Positions 15,742-25,133 of a stretch of 37,812 nucleotides of DNA are shown here, one piece after another (the stretch's first letter is position 1; every line of letters starts with the position of its first letter). The notes under the pieces were generated by a model, which saw only the letters and a list, made by a program, of their open reading frames with translations, was not told the origin of the DNA and searched no databases. A program made the translations under genes and the position numbers. Where the stretch lies: the NCBI GenBank assembly GCA_022616415.1, contig JAKEEU010000301.1, forward strand, positions 1-37,812, given 5' to 3'. Source of the DNA: Candidatus Zhuqueibacterota bacterium (GTDB lineage: Bacteria; Zhuqueibacterota; Zhuqueibacteria; Zhuqueibacterales; Zhuqueibacteraceae).

Positions 15742-17091
15742 ATGAGCGAAGTTGTCATTCAAGTTGAAAATCTAAGCAAACAGTATCGAATTGCCGGCAA
15801 ACAGCAAAGGTATAAGACATTGAGAGATTCTGTCACTGCTGCTTTAACGGCGCCATTCCGTCGCGCTGGCAGACTATTGCGTGGTCAGGCTACCGGAGCA
15901 GCCGAATTGAATAAAAAAATTTGGGCGCTCAAAAATGTTTCCTTTGAGGTCAAGCAAGGCGAAGTGATTGGCATTATCGGCCGTAACGGCGCAGGTAAAA
16001 GCACATTGCTTAAAATTCTCTCTCGTATCACGGAGCCAACAAGCGGACAGGCTAAGATTTGCGGCCGGGTCGGGGCTCTTTTGGAAGTCGGTACCGGCTT
16101 TCACCCGGAGCTCACCGGCAGGGAGAATGTTTATCTCAACGGTGCCGTGCTGGGCATGAGGCGTTCCGAGATTGAGCGCAAATTCGACGAGATTGTCGCT
16201 TTCGCAGAAGTGGAAAAATTCATTGACACGCCGGTCAAGCATTTTTCCAGTGGTATGGCCATGCGTTTGGCGTTTTCCGTTGCCGCACATCTGGAGCCGG
16301 AAATTCTTTTGATGGATGAGGTGCTGGCCGTTGGTGATATCGCCTTTCAGAAGAAATGCGTCAACAAAATGGAACATGTCGGGCAAGAAGGAAGGACCGT
16401 ACTCTTAGTGTCGCATAACATTCCTGCCGTTACCCGTTTATGTGACCGGGCAATATTGCTGAATCAAGGCCGTGTAATACGTGACGGGTCTTCTCGCGAA
16501 GTTGTTGCCACTTATTTAAACGATGGCTTGGGTACCTCAGCAGAAAGAGAATGGCCGGATTCGAGCAAGGCGCCAGGTGATCATATCGTTCGGTTGTGTG
16601 CCGTGCGCGTGATTAATGAAGGCGGCCAAACAACAGACGCTATCGATATTCGCCGGCCGGTCGGGATCTATATGGAGTATGAGGTGCTCAAGAGCGGCTA
16701 CATTCTGTGGCCGCATTTCACCCTGCATAATGAAGAGGGCATTTGGGTTTTTGTCGCATTTGACCAGGATTTCGCCTGGAAACGGCGGCCCCGGCCGGCA
16801 GGGCGTTACGTCAGCATTGGTTGGATTCCGGGAAATTTTCTATCAGAAGGAATGATGTTCATTGGCGCATGTATGAGGACTGAGCACCCGAAAATGATGC
16901 ATTTCCACGAACGGCATGTGGTTGCTTTTCAAGTCATCGATTGTCTGGATGGCGATTCGGCGCGTGCTGACCATCCCGGACGGTTCCCTGGAATTGTAAG
17001 GCCACTATTGAAATGGACCACTCCAATTAGCCCGGATCGACCCCAATATAAGATAAAGCTGACGGAGAGGGAAAATGTTTTCTGCGGATAA
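15742..17091 (+). CDS. wzt: ABC transporter ATPase with carbohydrate-binding tail (Wzt)
   Basis: This is the ATPase partner of Wzm, 449 residues. The nucleotide-binding domain has Walker A 'GRNGAGKST' (80-88), the signature 'HFSSGMAMRLAF' (167-178) and Walker B 'ILLMDE' (188-193). A linker leads to a C-terminal domain (about 275-425) of beta-rich character. In O8/O9a-type E. coli systems that domain binds the modified non-reducing end of the finished chain and licenses export. Its presence suggests that chain ends are modified here too. The gene overlaps the next one by 17 bases. Confidence 0.93.
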   Translation: MSEVVIQVENLSKQYRIAGKQQRYKTLRDSVTAALTAPFRRAGRLLRGQATGAAELNKKIWALKNVSFEVKQGEVIGIIGRNGAGKSTLLKILSRITEPTSGQAKICGRVGALLEVGTGFHPELTGRENVYLNGAVLGMRRSEIERKFDEIVAFAEVEKFIDTPVKHFSSGMAMRLAFSVAAHLEPEILLMDEVLAVGDIAFQKKCVNKMEHVGQEGRTVLLVSHNIPAVTRLCDRAILLNQGRVIRDGSSREVVATYLNDGLGTSAEREWPDSSKAPGDHIVRLCAVRVINEGGQTTDAIDIRRPVGIYMEYEVLKSGYILWPHFTLHNEEGIWVFVAFDQDFAWKRRPRPAGRYVSIGWIPGNFLSEGMMFIGACMRTEHPKMMHFHERHVVAFQVIDCLDGDSARADHPGRFPGIVRPLLKWTTPISPDRPQYKIKLTERENVFCG

Positions 17092-18121
17092 GCTCGAGGT
17101 ATGGAATTTAACGCCGAATAGCAATGCTCTTGTTGGCGCACAAAGGATTTTCAACGTGGTCGGCCGCCTGAGATCACCGCATGCAACAATAAAACTCCTT
17201 TATTCGCTTAACAATGGTTCCGAAAAATCGGTATGGTTTAACGCGAATGAAAAGAGATCGACGCGCCTCGAGTATCATGGAGATTTTAATATCGACACCA
17301 TCGAGGCGGCTGATCTTAAACCTCGAAATCGTCTCGCTTTTCGGATTGTCAACGGCGCCATAGAACAACCAAAGTACGATCTAATATTCTCAACGCACGC
17401 GATTTTAGAAGAATTGCCGCAATTCCGCCTCAACCTGGAAGGAGTCGATAATCCGGAACAGGTCGGACAAATTGTCGACGGCAAGTGGCGGGTTAGCAGA
17501 GATGAGAACCACGAACCCTGCTTGGAGATTCTCAAGGAGGACGCCGGCCTGGATAGAATTATTTTATTCGGGCGCCATGACTGGACAACGGGTTATGAGA
17601 TTACTGCCAGGATATGTGTGACCGCTTGGACTACAAACACCCATAATGTCGGCCTTGTATTTAAATGGAATCCACACCTTCAGGGCGATGGAACCCATCT
17701 GCCAAGCCAGTGGAGTACCGGTTTAGGCTATTATTACTCTCGTTGTCCGGGATTGAGAATTCGATTTGGGGTGGATGTGCATTTAGATAAAGACGGTAAT
17801 AAGCTTGGCGACCACATTTTACAAGAAGCCACGCTTTCATGGTGGCGCAGGTGGGTTGGCCGGTTCGGAAACAAAGTTTTTTACAAAGCGCTGCCGAGAA
17901 TTTATCCGCTTTCTCAATTCGTGCCCGGTGTTCAATACCGCCTTCGACTAATCGTGCGGCCGGAAAAGTACGCTTTGACGGTTTGGAAGAATGGAAAAAA
18001 AGAACCGCATCCTCAGGTTTTAGTTTTAAACCCCATCGAGAAATTGGCCTGCGGCTCAACAGGCGTGATTGCTCTTAATTGCGGTGTGAGAGTTTATGAG
18101 TTCAATGTGACGCCATTCTAA
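17075..18121 (+). CDS. Cytosolic beta-sandwich (lectin-like) protein of unknown function
   Basis: I do not recognise the family of this 348-residue protein. There is no signal peptide or membrane segment. The N-terminal part (about 5-110) looks beta-rich ('IFNVVGRLRS', 'IKLLYSLNNG', 'NRLAFRIVNG'). The remainder (about 115-348) has the look of a LamG/concanavalin-like jelly roll: 'DGKWRVSRD', 'CLEILKE', 'WTTGYEITARI', 'VGLVFKWN', 'VQYRLRLIVRPEKYALTVWKNGK' in two short stretches, and a closing 'VRVYEFNVTPF'. Such folds often bind sugars. Translation starts inside the end of wzt, with GAGAGGG 4 bases upstream of the ATG, so the two are probably coupled. A cytosolic glycan-binding partner of the exporter is an inference. 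Confidence 0.65.
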   Translation: MFSADKLEVWNLTPNSNALVGAQRIFNVVGRLRSPHATIKLLYSLNNGSEKSVWFNANEKRSTRLEYHGDFNIDTIEAADLKPRNRLAFRIVNGAIEQPKYDLIFSTHAILEELPQFRLNLEGVDNPEQVGQIVDGKWRVSRDENHEPCLEILKEDAGLDRIILFGRHDWTTGYEITARICVTAWTTNTHNVGLVFKWNPHLQGDGTHLPSQWSTGLGYYYSRCPGLRIRFGVDVHLDKDGNKLGDHILQEATLSWWRRWVGRFGNKVFYKALPRIYPLSQFVPGVQYRLRLIVRPEKYALTVWKNGKKEPHPQVLVLNPIEKLACGSTGVIALNCGVRVYEFNVTPF

Positions 18122-18147
18122 TTGAATACAAAGAGAGATTCTGTAGA

Positions 18148-19242
18148 ATGTTTCCTTCGCATAAGCTAAGCAAAGTTTTGACCGGGAGTATGGATCGCCT
18201 GCTCAATCGCCGCAGCCGCCCGATTCCCATTGAAGGAATTCCCAGCGGAGTTTCATTTGAAATGTTGAACGAATTATGCCAAAAGCAATGGGGAAAATCG
18301 TTAAGGCGTATTTCATACATGCACATTTCCAGTTGGAAGGCCGCTGGTTCTTATAGGATATTTTTGGAAACAGAAAATGGATTCAAATGGAGCGTCATCT
18401 TCAAAAATGCAATCTATCGCTTAGATCATCTTCCCGCTTTGGCAGAGCTGCCCGTCAACCCCGGACCGTCTGAGTTTGTGGTTTACAAAAATGCTCGAGG
18501 ACCATTAACCGGCTATCTCCCGGCCATCTATCTTTGCTCGGAGGTCGTTCCCGGCAAACAGTATCAATATTTGCTTGAGGATTTGGGAAAAGAATACCAA
18601 AAGTCTTTAGATCCTGAGATTATTTTGAGAATAGTGCCAGAGCTGCCGTTAATTCATAGAACATTGCGTGAATGGTTCTCGACTATAAGCAACTCTGTCT
18701 TGCCGAATTACGACCTTAAGTTTTCGATTGGCCTCCTAAATTATGTCCGGATTCATTTGGAGCATTATGCCCTGAAACATTGCAATAAAACGGCTTATGA
18801 CGTATGCAAGATTTTGCCTGATATTGCTGGCTTTCGCGATTGTTATGTATTTCGAGAAAAACAAATCCTCCAACCGATCCATGGTGATTTCAACCCCTCA
18901 AATGTATTGACCAATGGACGGCATCCGGCAAAGCTGAAACTGGTTGATTGGGAATGGGCCGGTTTAGGGATGATACACGCGGACCTGGCCTCTTTGCTGG
19001 CTCGAGCACCGGCTGATATTGAACAGCAGGCATTGGCCATTTTCTCCAAGCAGAATAGTTGTTGCTCATTTGCAGAACACAAACGCTTGTACCAGATTCA
19101 TAAACTGGAACGCCATCTTCTCGATGCCGCCTTCATGGCAGCACAGCAGGTGAAATCTGACACCTGCAATAATTTCGATAGGATTATCAAAGCGTCGTTA
19201 AACCGGGCACGCCAGGCTTATCAAGAGTTAATCCATGGCTAA
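18148..19242 (+). CDS. APH/choline-kinase-like phosphotransferase
   Basis: This is a 364-residue protein with the aminoglycoside-phosphotransferase kinase fold. The catalytic loop 'HGDFNPSN' (245-252; Asp247 catalytic, Asn252 metal) and 'LVDWEWAG' (265-272; Asp267 metal) are intact. 'WSVIFKNA' probably holds the ATP-binding Lys, and 'YQYLLEDLG' is the usual hinge strand. The family phosphorylates small molecules or sugars. Placed just behind Wzt and the lectin-like protein, it could phosphorylate a sugar or a chain end. In E. coli O8/O9a the chain terminator WbdD combines a kinase with a methyltransferase, which offers a parallel but no homology. It overlaps the following gene by 8 bases. Confidence 0.8.
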   Translation: MFPSHKLSKVLTGSMDRLLNRRSRPIPIEGIPSGVSFEMLNELCQKQWGKSLRRISYMHISSWKAAGSYRIFLETENGFKWSVIFKNAIYRLDHLPALAELPVNPGPSEFVVYKNARGPLTGYLPAIYLCSEVVPGKQYQYLLEDLGKEYQKSLDPEIILRIVPELPLIHRTLREWFSTISNSVLPNYDLKFSIGLLNYVRIHLEHYALKHCNKTAYDVCKILPDIAGFRDCYVFREKQILQPIHGDFNPSNVLTNGRHPAKLKLVDWEWAGLGMIHADLASLLARAPADIEQQALAIFSKQNSCCSFAEHKRLYQIHKLERHLLDAAFMAAQQVKSDTCNNFDRIIKASLNRARQAYQELIHG

Positions 19243-20239
19243 ATTCTTACAGGCTCTTAAGAATAAACCGCATTCTAAATGCAAGAGTAATAATATGCCA
19301 CGCGTGAGTATTGGAATGCCAGTCTATAATGGCGAAAAATATATAAAGGCGGCAATAGATTCTATGTTGGCGCAAAGTTTTGGCGACTTCGAGCTCATCA
19401 TCTCCGACAATGCCTCGATTGACGCAACCGAGCAAATTTGCCGGGCATACGCTGCCAAAGACTGGCGAATTCGCTACTATCGAAATAGCCTCAATGTCGG
19501 CGCGGCAAAAAATTTCAATCGCGTCTTCGAACTGTCGTCCGGAGAATATTTCAAGTGGGCTGCACATGATGACGTTTGCGCCCAGACCTTTCTTGCTAAG
19601 TGCGTCCAGGTGCTCGATGTCGATGATTCCGTCGTTTTATGTCATCCTAAAACAAAGATTATTGATGAACAGGGCCGAATGCTGAGCCTCTACGATAAAG
19701 AACGGTGCACCAATTCACCCATGGTACACCACCGCTTTCATGACTTGGTTTTGTTGCACGTCATGTGCTTTGAGATATTTGGGCTGATCAGGTCCGAGAT
19801 TCTCAGAAAGACGCCTCTGATCAGCAATTTCACTTCGACCGACAGAATTTTGCTCGGTGAATTGTCTTTATATGGCCGGTTCTTTGAGATTCCGGAATAT
19901 CTATTTTTCCGAAGAAACCATCTGCAATGTTCCTCAAAGGCATTCAATCATCGGTCAATTATCGTATGGCTCGATCCCTCACAAGCCGGGCGGTTGGCGC
20001 TTCCCAGGTGGGCAATTTTTTTGGAGTATTGCAAAGCCATAAAGCGCGGCAAATTGAGCTGGCAGGAGCGAACCGGCTGCTATAGGGTCATGGCAAAGTG
20101 GCTGCGGAGTAATTGGAAAGGATTGGTCTATGACCTGGCCGTGGCTGCAAAGAGCTTGTTGCGCCGTTTAAATCCGGCGAATAAGTGGCAATTTGAAATA
20201 GGCCGCCATCGGCCTCTTTTCCAGAAAAGCGAATCATGA
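19235..20239 (+). CDS. GT2 family glycosyltransferase
   Basis: This is a GT-A fold glycosyltransferase of 334 residues. It begins its domain with 'VSIGMPVYNGEKYI', then 'ELIISDNASIDAT', 'NVGAAKNFN' and a metal-binding 'AAHDD' in place of DxD. There are no clear membrane segments, so it probably works at the inner face of the membrane. The first 20 residues are basic and not conserved; an ATG at 19295 would start right at the domain. The chosen ATG overlaps the kinase stop, and the C-terminus overlaps the next gene by 4 bases. Confidence 0.9.
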   Translation: MAKFLQALKNKPHSKCKSNNMPRVSIGMPVYNGEKYIKAAIDSMLAQSFGDFELIISDNASIDATEQICRAYAAKDWRIRYYRNSLNVGAAKNFNRVFELSSGEYFKWAAHDDVCAQTFLAKCVQVLDVDDSVVLCHPKTKIIDEQGRMLSLYDKERCTNSPMVHHRFHDLVLLHVMCFEIFGLIRSEILRKTPLISNFTSTDRILLGELSLYGRFFEIPEYLFFRRNHLQCSSKAFNHRSIIVWLDPSQAGRLALPRWAIFLEYCKAIKRGKLSWQERTGCYRVMAKWLRSNWKGLVYDLAVAAKSLLRRLNPANKWQFEIGRHRPLFQKSES

Positions 20240-21459
20240 TGAAGATACTGATCTACGCCCATTTATTTCCTCCATCAAAAGGCGGCTTGCAATACGCCAA
20301 CCTGGAATTTGCCAAAGGGTTGCAAGCTTTGGGACATGCGGTCGAAGTGATTGCTTGCCATAATCGTGGCATCAAGAAGTTTATCGCCGAGTTAAATTTT
20401 CCAGTCCACGTTATTCCCAAATGGCCATGGGCGACTATGCATAGCCTGTCGGGAAAGGGTTTGTTGAACTGGTTTTTTGTTCCCTGGTATTACGCGGCCG
20501 TCAGCCATCAAATCAAGCGATTTAAACCGGACGTTATTTTGGTGGCCGATGAAACTGCCAATTGTTTCTGGGGCATTTGGGCGCACAAAATAAACGTACC
20601 CTATGTTTCGTATTGCAGCGTGCCGTCGTTAAAGAATTTCCAAGAAGCTATCCGGAAAGATTTCACCGAAAGATTGGGCAAGCTAAGAATGGCCATTCAT
20701 AGACGATTGCGTGATGGGTTATTGCGCAGCTACAAAAATGCGAAATTCATTTTGGCGGTAAGTCATTCTACCAAACGGGCCCTAAGCGAGGTGGCGCCGG
20801 AAGTATCCTCTAAAATAAGCATTGTTCCCTGCTCCGTTGATGAAAAATTTTTCAGCTTGCCTTTTGATCGTCCCGCCGCCATGAGCTTACGGCAGCGGCT
20901 CGGGATTGCAAATGATCAGTATGTCCTGCTGTCGGTGGCTCGATTAAGCGAGGAGAAAGGACTTGACGATGTGCTTGCCGCCTTGAGCGGCTTGGACAAC
21001 ACGGTATTGCGCGGCCTCAAATATGTGGTTGTTGGAAAAGGCGAAGCCGAGAGTTATTTGAAACAATTAACTAAAAATTTAAATCTCGATAATCACGTTG
21101 TTTTCGCCGGCGAGGCGCCGCATTTACAGCTTATTCACTACTATGACTTATGCGATCTTTTCGTCCTGCCCTCGCATCGAGAGTCATTCGGACGGGTGTT
21201 TGCAGAAGCCGCCGCTCGAGCCAAGCCCGCCATTGGCGTTAATGAAGGCGGCATGGCGGATATAATAGAAGATGGAGAAACCGGTTTTTTGGTCCCGAAA
21301 CGGGATATAAAAGCCCTGCAAGACAAAATTATGTATTTCATCTCACATGCGGAGAAACAAAAAAAACTTGGAACACGCGCCAGGGAAAAAGCAGAAAGAC
21401 GATATCATAGCCGATTCATCGCCCAGCAATTAGAAGACTGTCTGAAAAAAGCGGCTTGA
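20236..21459 (+). CDS. GT4 family glycosyltransferase
   Basis: This is a GT-B fold retaining glycosyltransferase of 407 residues. The N-terminal domain opens with 'ILIYAHLFPPSKGGLQ'. The C-terminal domain has 'LLSVARLSEEKGLDDVL', 'YVVVGKGEAESYL' and the EX7E motif in 'ESFGRVFAEA', followed by 'GGMADIIEDGETGFLVP'. It would use a nucleotide sugar to extend the lipid-linked chain. The ATG overlaps the previous stop in ATGATGA. Confidence 0.92.
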   Translation: MMKILIYAHLFPPSKGGLQYANLEFAKGLQALGHAVEVIACHNRGIKKFIAELNFPVHVIPKWPWATMHSLSGKGLLNWFFVPWYYAAVSHQIKRFKPDVILVADETANCFWGIWAHKINVPYVSYCSVPSLKNFQEAIRKDFTERLGKLRMAIHRRLRDGLLRSYKNAKFILAVSHSTKRALSEVAPEVSSKISIVPCSVDEKFFSLPFDRPAAMSLRQRLGIANDQYVLLSVARLSEEKGLDDVLAALSGLDNTVLRGLKYVVVGKGEAESYLKQLTKNLNLDNHVVFAGEAPHLQLIHYYDLCDLFVLPSHRESFGRVFAEAAARAKPAIGVNEGGMADIIEDGETGFLVPKRDIKALQDKIMYFISHAEKQKKLGTRAREKAERRYHSRFIAQQLEDCLKKAA

Positions 21460-21522
21460 TAGAATTGCTGCTTTTCTAAATGAATGTGTTTGTCCAACGA
21501 ATAGTCGTGAGAGAGCTAGATC

Positions 21523-22662
21523 ATGATTCAAGTCTTAATAGGCGGAGACGTCTGCCCGATTGGCATGAATTTGCCTTCTTTTAAGCGAGGAGATGCAAAA
21601 AGCATTTTCAATGACCTATTGATTGAATTTGAAAGGGCGGATCTTACAATGATAAATCTTGAATGTCCGCTTATAGATAAACCGGCTCCGATTGTAAAGA
21701 ATGGTCCGGTGCTTGGCGTCGCCAGTGATTGCATAAACGGACTGAAACAGGCCGGATTGGACGTTCTCGGTTTGGCCAATAACCATATCATGGATCATGG
21801 TCCCGGCGGATTGGAAAATACTTTGAGAGTTTGCACGGAAGCCGGCATTGCAACTGTTGGCGCCGGGAAAAACCTGCGAGAAGCCAGGCGGATGTTAATT
21901 CGAAAAGTTGGGGATATCAGAATTGCCATCCTGGCGGTCGCCGAGCATGAGTTTTCGATAGCAACGGAAAATTCGTGGGGCGCCGATCCACTCGATCTAA
22001 TCGATTTTGTCAGAAACATCAAAGAACAAAAGGAGAATTTTGATTTTTTGATCGTTCTCTTGCACGGAGGAAACGAGCATTATCCATATCCCAGTCCGAG
22101 AATAAGGGATACTTGCCATTTCATGGCGGAAATGGGCGCGAGGGCGATCATTGTCCAGCATACGCACTGCCCGGGTTGCTATGAGGAATATAAAAATGCG
22201 CATATTGTCTATGGCCAGGGAAACTTGATCTTCGATTGGCCGAATCACGGCAAGGCTTTTTATGAGGGATTTCTGGTAAAACTATTCATCGCCGGCGATC
22301 TCAGCTCGACAATGCATATCGTTCCATATCGACAATCGGAGACACGAGTAGGAATCAACATAATGGAAAAAGAAAAAGAGAGAACGTTTCGTGAAGCGCT
22401 TGAAGAAAGATCATGCTTCGTCACAAATGATGACTTTGTCAACGCGGAATGGCTGCGGTTTTGTGAAATCAGAAAGCATGACTATTTCAACAAAGCTTTG
22501 GGCCTCAGCCGCTTGTTTCGCAAGCTCAATTCTCGAGGCTTGCTCTCTCCATATTTTTATAAAACCAGGCCGATGGCCGGCTTGCAAAATCTTATTTCCT
22601 GTGAAGCGCACCGGGAAGTTTTGGAAACGATCTTTAATCATCGTCTGATACAAGCACGCTGA
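21523..22662 (+). CDS. CapA/PgsA-like metallophosphatase-fold protein
   Basis: This protein has 379 residues and the calcineurin-like fold of the CapA family of poly-gamma-glutamate synthesis proteins. Metal-binding motifs are present in order: 'GGDVCPIG' (7-14), 'NLECPL', 'GLANNHIMDHG', 'LLHGGNEH' and 'VQHTHCPG', followed by 'YGQGNLIFDW'. CapA proteins of Bacillus are membrane-anchored outside the cell; here there is no signal or membrane segment, so a cytosolic role is likely. The pairing with an ATP-grasp ligase 15 bases downstream suggests a shared job, perhaps making or attaching an amino-acid or peptide group. That is an inference. Confidence 0.85.
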   Translation: MIQVLIGGDVCPIGMNLPSFKRGDAKSIFNDLLIEFERADLTMINLECPLIDKPAPIVKNGPVLGVASDCINGLKQAGLDVLGLANNHIMDHGPGGLENTLRVCTEAGIATVGAGKNLREARRMLIRKVGDIRIAILAVAEHEFSIATENSWGADPLDLIDFVRNIKEQKENFDFLIVLLHGGNEHYPYPSPRIRDTCHFMAEMGARAIIVQHTHCPGCYEEYKNAHIVYGQGNLIFDWPNHGKAFYEGFLVKLFIAGDLSSTMHIVPYRQSETRVGINIMEKEKERTFREALEERSCFVTNDDFVNAEWLRFCEIRKHDYFNKALGLSRLFRKLNSRGLLSPYFYKTRPMAGLQNLISCEAHREVLETIFNHRLIQAR

Positions 22663-22677
22663 TGAAAGGAGAATGTG

Positions 22678-23718
22678 ATGTCCGTACGACTTGCAATCCA
22701 TCATCGCACAGGAAGCTTTTCCGAGCGGTGGATTAACTATTGTTTACAGCATGGAATAGATTTTAAGATTGTTAATTGCTATGACTCGGCTCTCATGTCA
22801 CAGTTAAAGGACGTCGACGGTTTATTGTGGCATTGGGTGCATTATGAGCCGGGTGCTCAGCTTGCCGCCAGGCAGATCATTGCGTCCATTGAAATGCAAA
22901 ACCTCAAGGTTTTTCCCAGCACGGCGACTTGCTGGCATTTTAATGACAAAATTGCCCAGAAATATCTTCTCGAAGCTATCGCAGCGCCGCTGGTTCCTTC
23001 CCATGCTTTTTTTGACAAGCAGGAAGCCCTGAATTGGATAGAGCAGGCGGAATTCCCCAAGGTGTTTAAATTGCGATGCGGCGCCGGTTCTCAAAATGTA
23101 AAATTGGTTAAGACGAAAAGAGAAGCAATAAAACTTTGTGATACGGCTTTCGCAAGAGGTTTTGCCGCCGTTAACGGCTATTTTAATGATACAAAGACCA
23201 AAGCGCGGAAAATAAATAATATGAGCCAGGCCATGGAAAAATTGCGGCGAATGCCAAAATCAATTTATGCGAGCTCATTGCAAAAACAGTTTTTGCCCAG
23301 ACAAAAAGGCTACATCTATTTCCAGGATTTTCTGCCTGACAACAAATTTGATACAAGAATAACCGTGATCGGAAACCGGGCATTTGGCTTCAAGCGGAAT
23401 AACCGGCCAAATGATTTTCGCGCCTCCGGAAGTGGGCACATTATTTATGATTCTGCAGGAATTGACAAAAGATGTATTGCGATCGCCTTTAGCGTTGTTG
23501 CAAAGCTGAAAACACAAAGTCTGGCGTTTGATTTTATTCTTGATAAAAATCATGATCCCCAAATCACTGAAATAAGTTATTGTTATCAAAATAAGGCTAT
23601 TTATGATTGCCCGGGTTATTGGAATAATGAGATGAACTGGCATGAGAGTCACGTATGGCCAGAAGACGCGATCTTGATAGACTTGCTGCACACGATTTCG
23701 TATCGGACCGGCGTATGA
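22678..23718 (+). CDS. ATP-grasp (RimK-like) ligase
   Basis: This 346-residue protein carries an ATP-grasp domain, which forms amide or similar bonds via an acyl phosphate. Signs are 'FNDKIAQKYLLEAIAAP' (start of the domain), 'FPKVFKLRCGAGSQNV' (ATP-binding Lys and loop), 'FQDFLPDNKFDTRITVIG' and 'FDFILDKNHDPQITEISYCY', with the metal ligands near the last Glu. Strong AAGGAGA lies 5-6 bases before the ATG at 22678, better spaced than the GTG at 22675. The substrate is unknown; an amino acid or amino sugar is plausible given the CapA-like neighbour and the DegT aminotransferase. The stop overlaps the next start as ATGA. Confidence 0.82.
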   Translation: MSVRLAIHHRTGSFSERWINYCLQHGIDFKIVNCYDSALMSQLKDVDGLLWHWVHYEPGAQLAARQIIASIEMQNLKVFPSTATCWHFNDKIAQKYLLEAIAAPLVPSHAFFDKQEALNWIEQAEFPKVFKLRCGAGSQNVKLVKTKREAIKLCDTAFARGFAAVNGYFNDTKTKARKINNMSQAMEKLRRMPKSIYASSLQKQFLPRQKGYIYFQDFLPDNKFDTRITVIGNRAFGFKRNNRPNDFRASGSGHIIYDSAGIDKRCIAIAFSVVAKLKTQSLAFDFILDKNHDPQITEISYCYQNKAIYDCPGYWNNEMNWHESHVWPEDAILIDLLHTISYRTGV

Positions 23719-25028
23719 TGCAAAATAAAACAGCAGCCGCCGTAAATAGTTTCGATCATGCCTTGCCGCGTTACTATTTGGAATGGGCGCTTTTGCCATT
23801 CATTATCGGCCTGATGACTTTAAGCCATATCGAAGGCTGGTCGACAATTATGGTATTATATGGTATATGCTTGGCCATTTTATTTTTTATAAATTTTTTA
23901 TATCTCAAGTTAAAATTGCAGCCGGAAGTCATTATTCAGTTTGCCTGGATCGCCTGGGCTGTCATTGGCGTGTTTAATGCAATCGATCTTGCTTTATTCT
24001 GGCGGGGGCTGGCGATCATCATTCAGATGGAAGTATTGATATTTATAGTTGCCGGCATATGCGCTTTGTATCGAAACATGTCATTAGTCGTTCTTGCCAT
24101 TGCTATCGGCGGCCTTGTTGTCGCCCTGTCAGGCTACTACAACGGTGAATTAGAGCTCGCGGATGAAGTCGCATCGAGAGCACAAGTGGAAGGTCTAACG
24201 GGAAACCCCAATAGTTTTGCGTATCATCTGCTTTTTGTCATATTTGCCATGTTCTATTTTTGGAGAAATAAGTCCTCGTTTTGGCAGCGCGGCCTTATGG
24301 GCGCAATAGTGGCAATATCTGTCATCGGCATCATATATTCCGGCTCACGAAAGGGATTTTTAGGTGTTTTGGCATTCGTGCTGTGTTGGTTTCTGTTTTG
24401 CCATGGCAAAAGCGCTTTCAAAAAACCTGTCAGCACCCTGGCCGTTCTTCTTATTTTATCAGTGGGCATCTATCATATCACTGGCTACGTGTTGTCGAGC
24501 ACCTATTTGGGAGAACGATTGGAGGATGCCAGAGAACGTGGCAATTCACTCCGGGCGCGGCTGTATAAAGAAGGCTGGGAGATGATTCAAGAGAAACCGA
24601 TTTGGGGTGTTGGGTTGAATAATTTTAGGGCGCTATCAGCAACGAGAATGCACTCACATTCTGACTACATCGAAGTGGCTGCCAATACCGGTATTGTGGG
24701 CTTTGTCCTGTACTTCTCGATATATATCGTCTTATGGCGCCGCTTGACGCGAATACGAGCGATGACAGATGAGCCTGATCTTTTATACATAAGTGGCCTG
24801 TTGAAGGCAGCAATTATAACAATACTTATTCTTGCTTTTGGCAGACCCAATATCGATTCGAAGCTAACCTGGGTTTTCCTGGCCGGCGCGATTGGCTACT
24901 CTTGGTCGATCGAGCGAGCTTTGTCCAAGCGCCTGCATGGTCGAGGCGAATCGACAGGATTTTTGAGACGTGAAATACGGCGAGAAACGGGCAGCGCGGC
25001 TTTGGCCACGGCTGCAAAGGGTGGCTGA
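23715..25028 (+). CDS. O-antigen ligase / polymerase (WaaL/Wzy family)
   Basis: This is a polytopic membrane protein of 437 residues with about ten or more hydrophobic segments. The central 'YSGSRKGFLGVLAF' and the large periplasmic loop with 'GWEMIQEKPIWGVGLNNF' and 'HSHSDYIEVAANTGIVGF' are typical of the O-antigen ligase domain. It either joins finished glycan to a lipid or protein acceptor (WaaL-like) or polymerises repeat units (Wzy-like). Sequence alone does not separate these. With an ABC exporter present and no Wzx seen, ligase is the more likely role. The ATG at 23715 overlaps the previous stop; an ATG at 23655 would intrude 64 bases into the upstream gene. Confidence 0.87.
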   Translation: MMQNKTAAAVNSFDHALPRYYLEWALLPFIIGLMTLSHIEGWSTIMVLYGICLAILFFINFLYLKLKLQPEVIIQFAWIAWAVIGVFNAIDLALFWRGLAIIIQMEVLIFIVAGICALYRNMSLVVLAIAIGGLVVALSGYYNGELELADEVASRAQVEGLTGNPNSFAYHLLFVIFAMFYFWRNKSSFWQRGLMGAIVAISVIGIIYSGSRKGFLGVLAFVLCWFLFCHGKSAFKKPVSTLAVLLILSVGIYHITGYVLSSTYLGERLEDARERGNSLRARLYKEGWEMIQEKPIWGVGLNNFRALSATRMHSHSDYIEVAANTGIVGFVLYFSIYIVLWRRLTRIRAMTDEPDLLYISGLLKAAIITILILAFGRPNIDSKLTWVFLAGAIGYSWSIERALSKRLHGRGESTGFLRREIRRETGSAALATAAKGG

Positions 25029-25133
25029 TTTTCCTCGATGCGCTTTGTATCTGGTGTTTGACAAGTTTTTGCGGTCATGCGAGTTTTGCCGGGGCAATGC
25101 AATTTTGGCGTCAATCTGTCTAAAGGAATGGAG

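Noticed and set aside
25058..25063. Perfect TTGACA as a promoter -35 box
   Set aside because: No acceptable -10 hexamer occurs 16-18 bases downstream (the sequence there is G/C-mixed GAGTTT).
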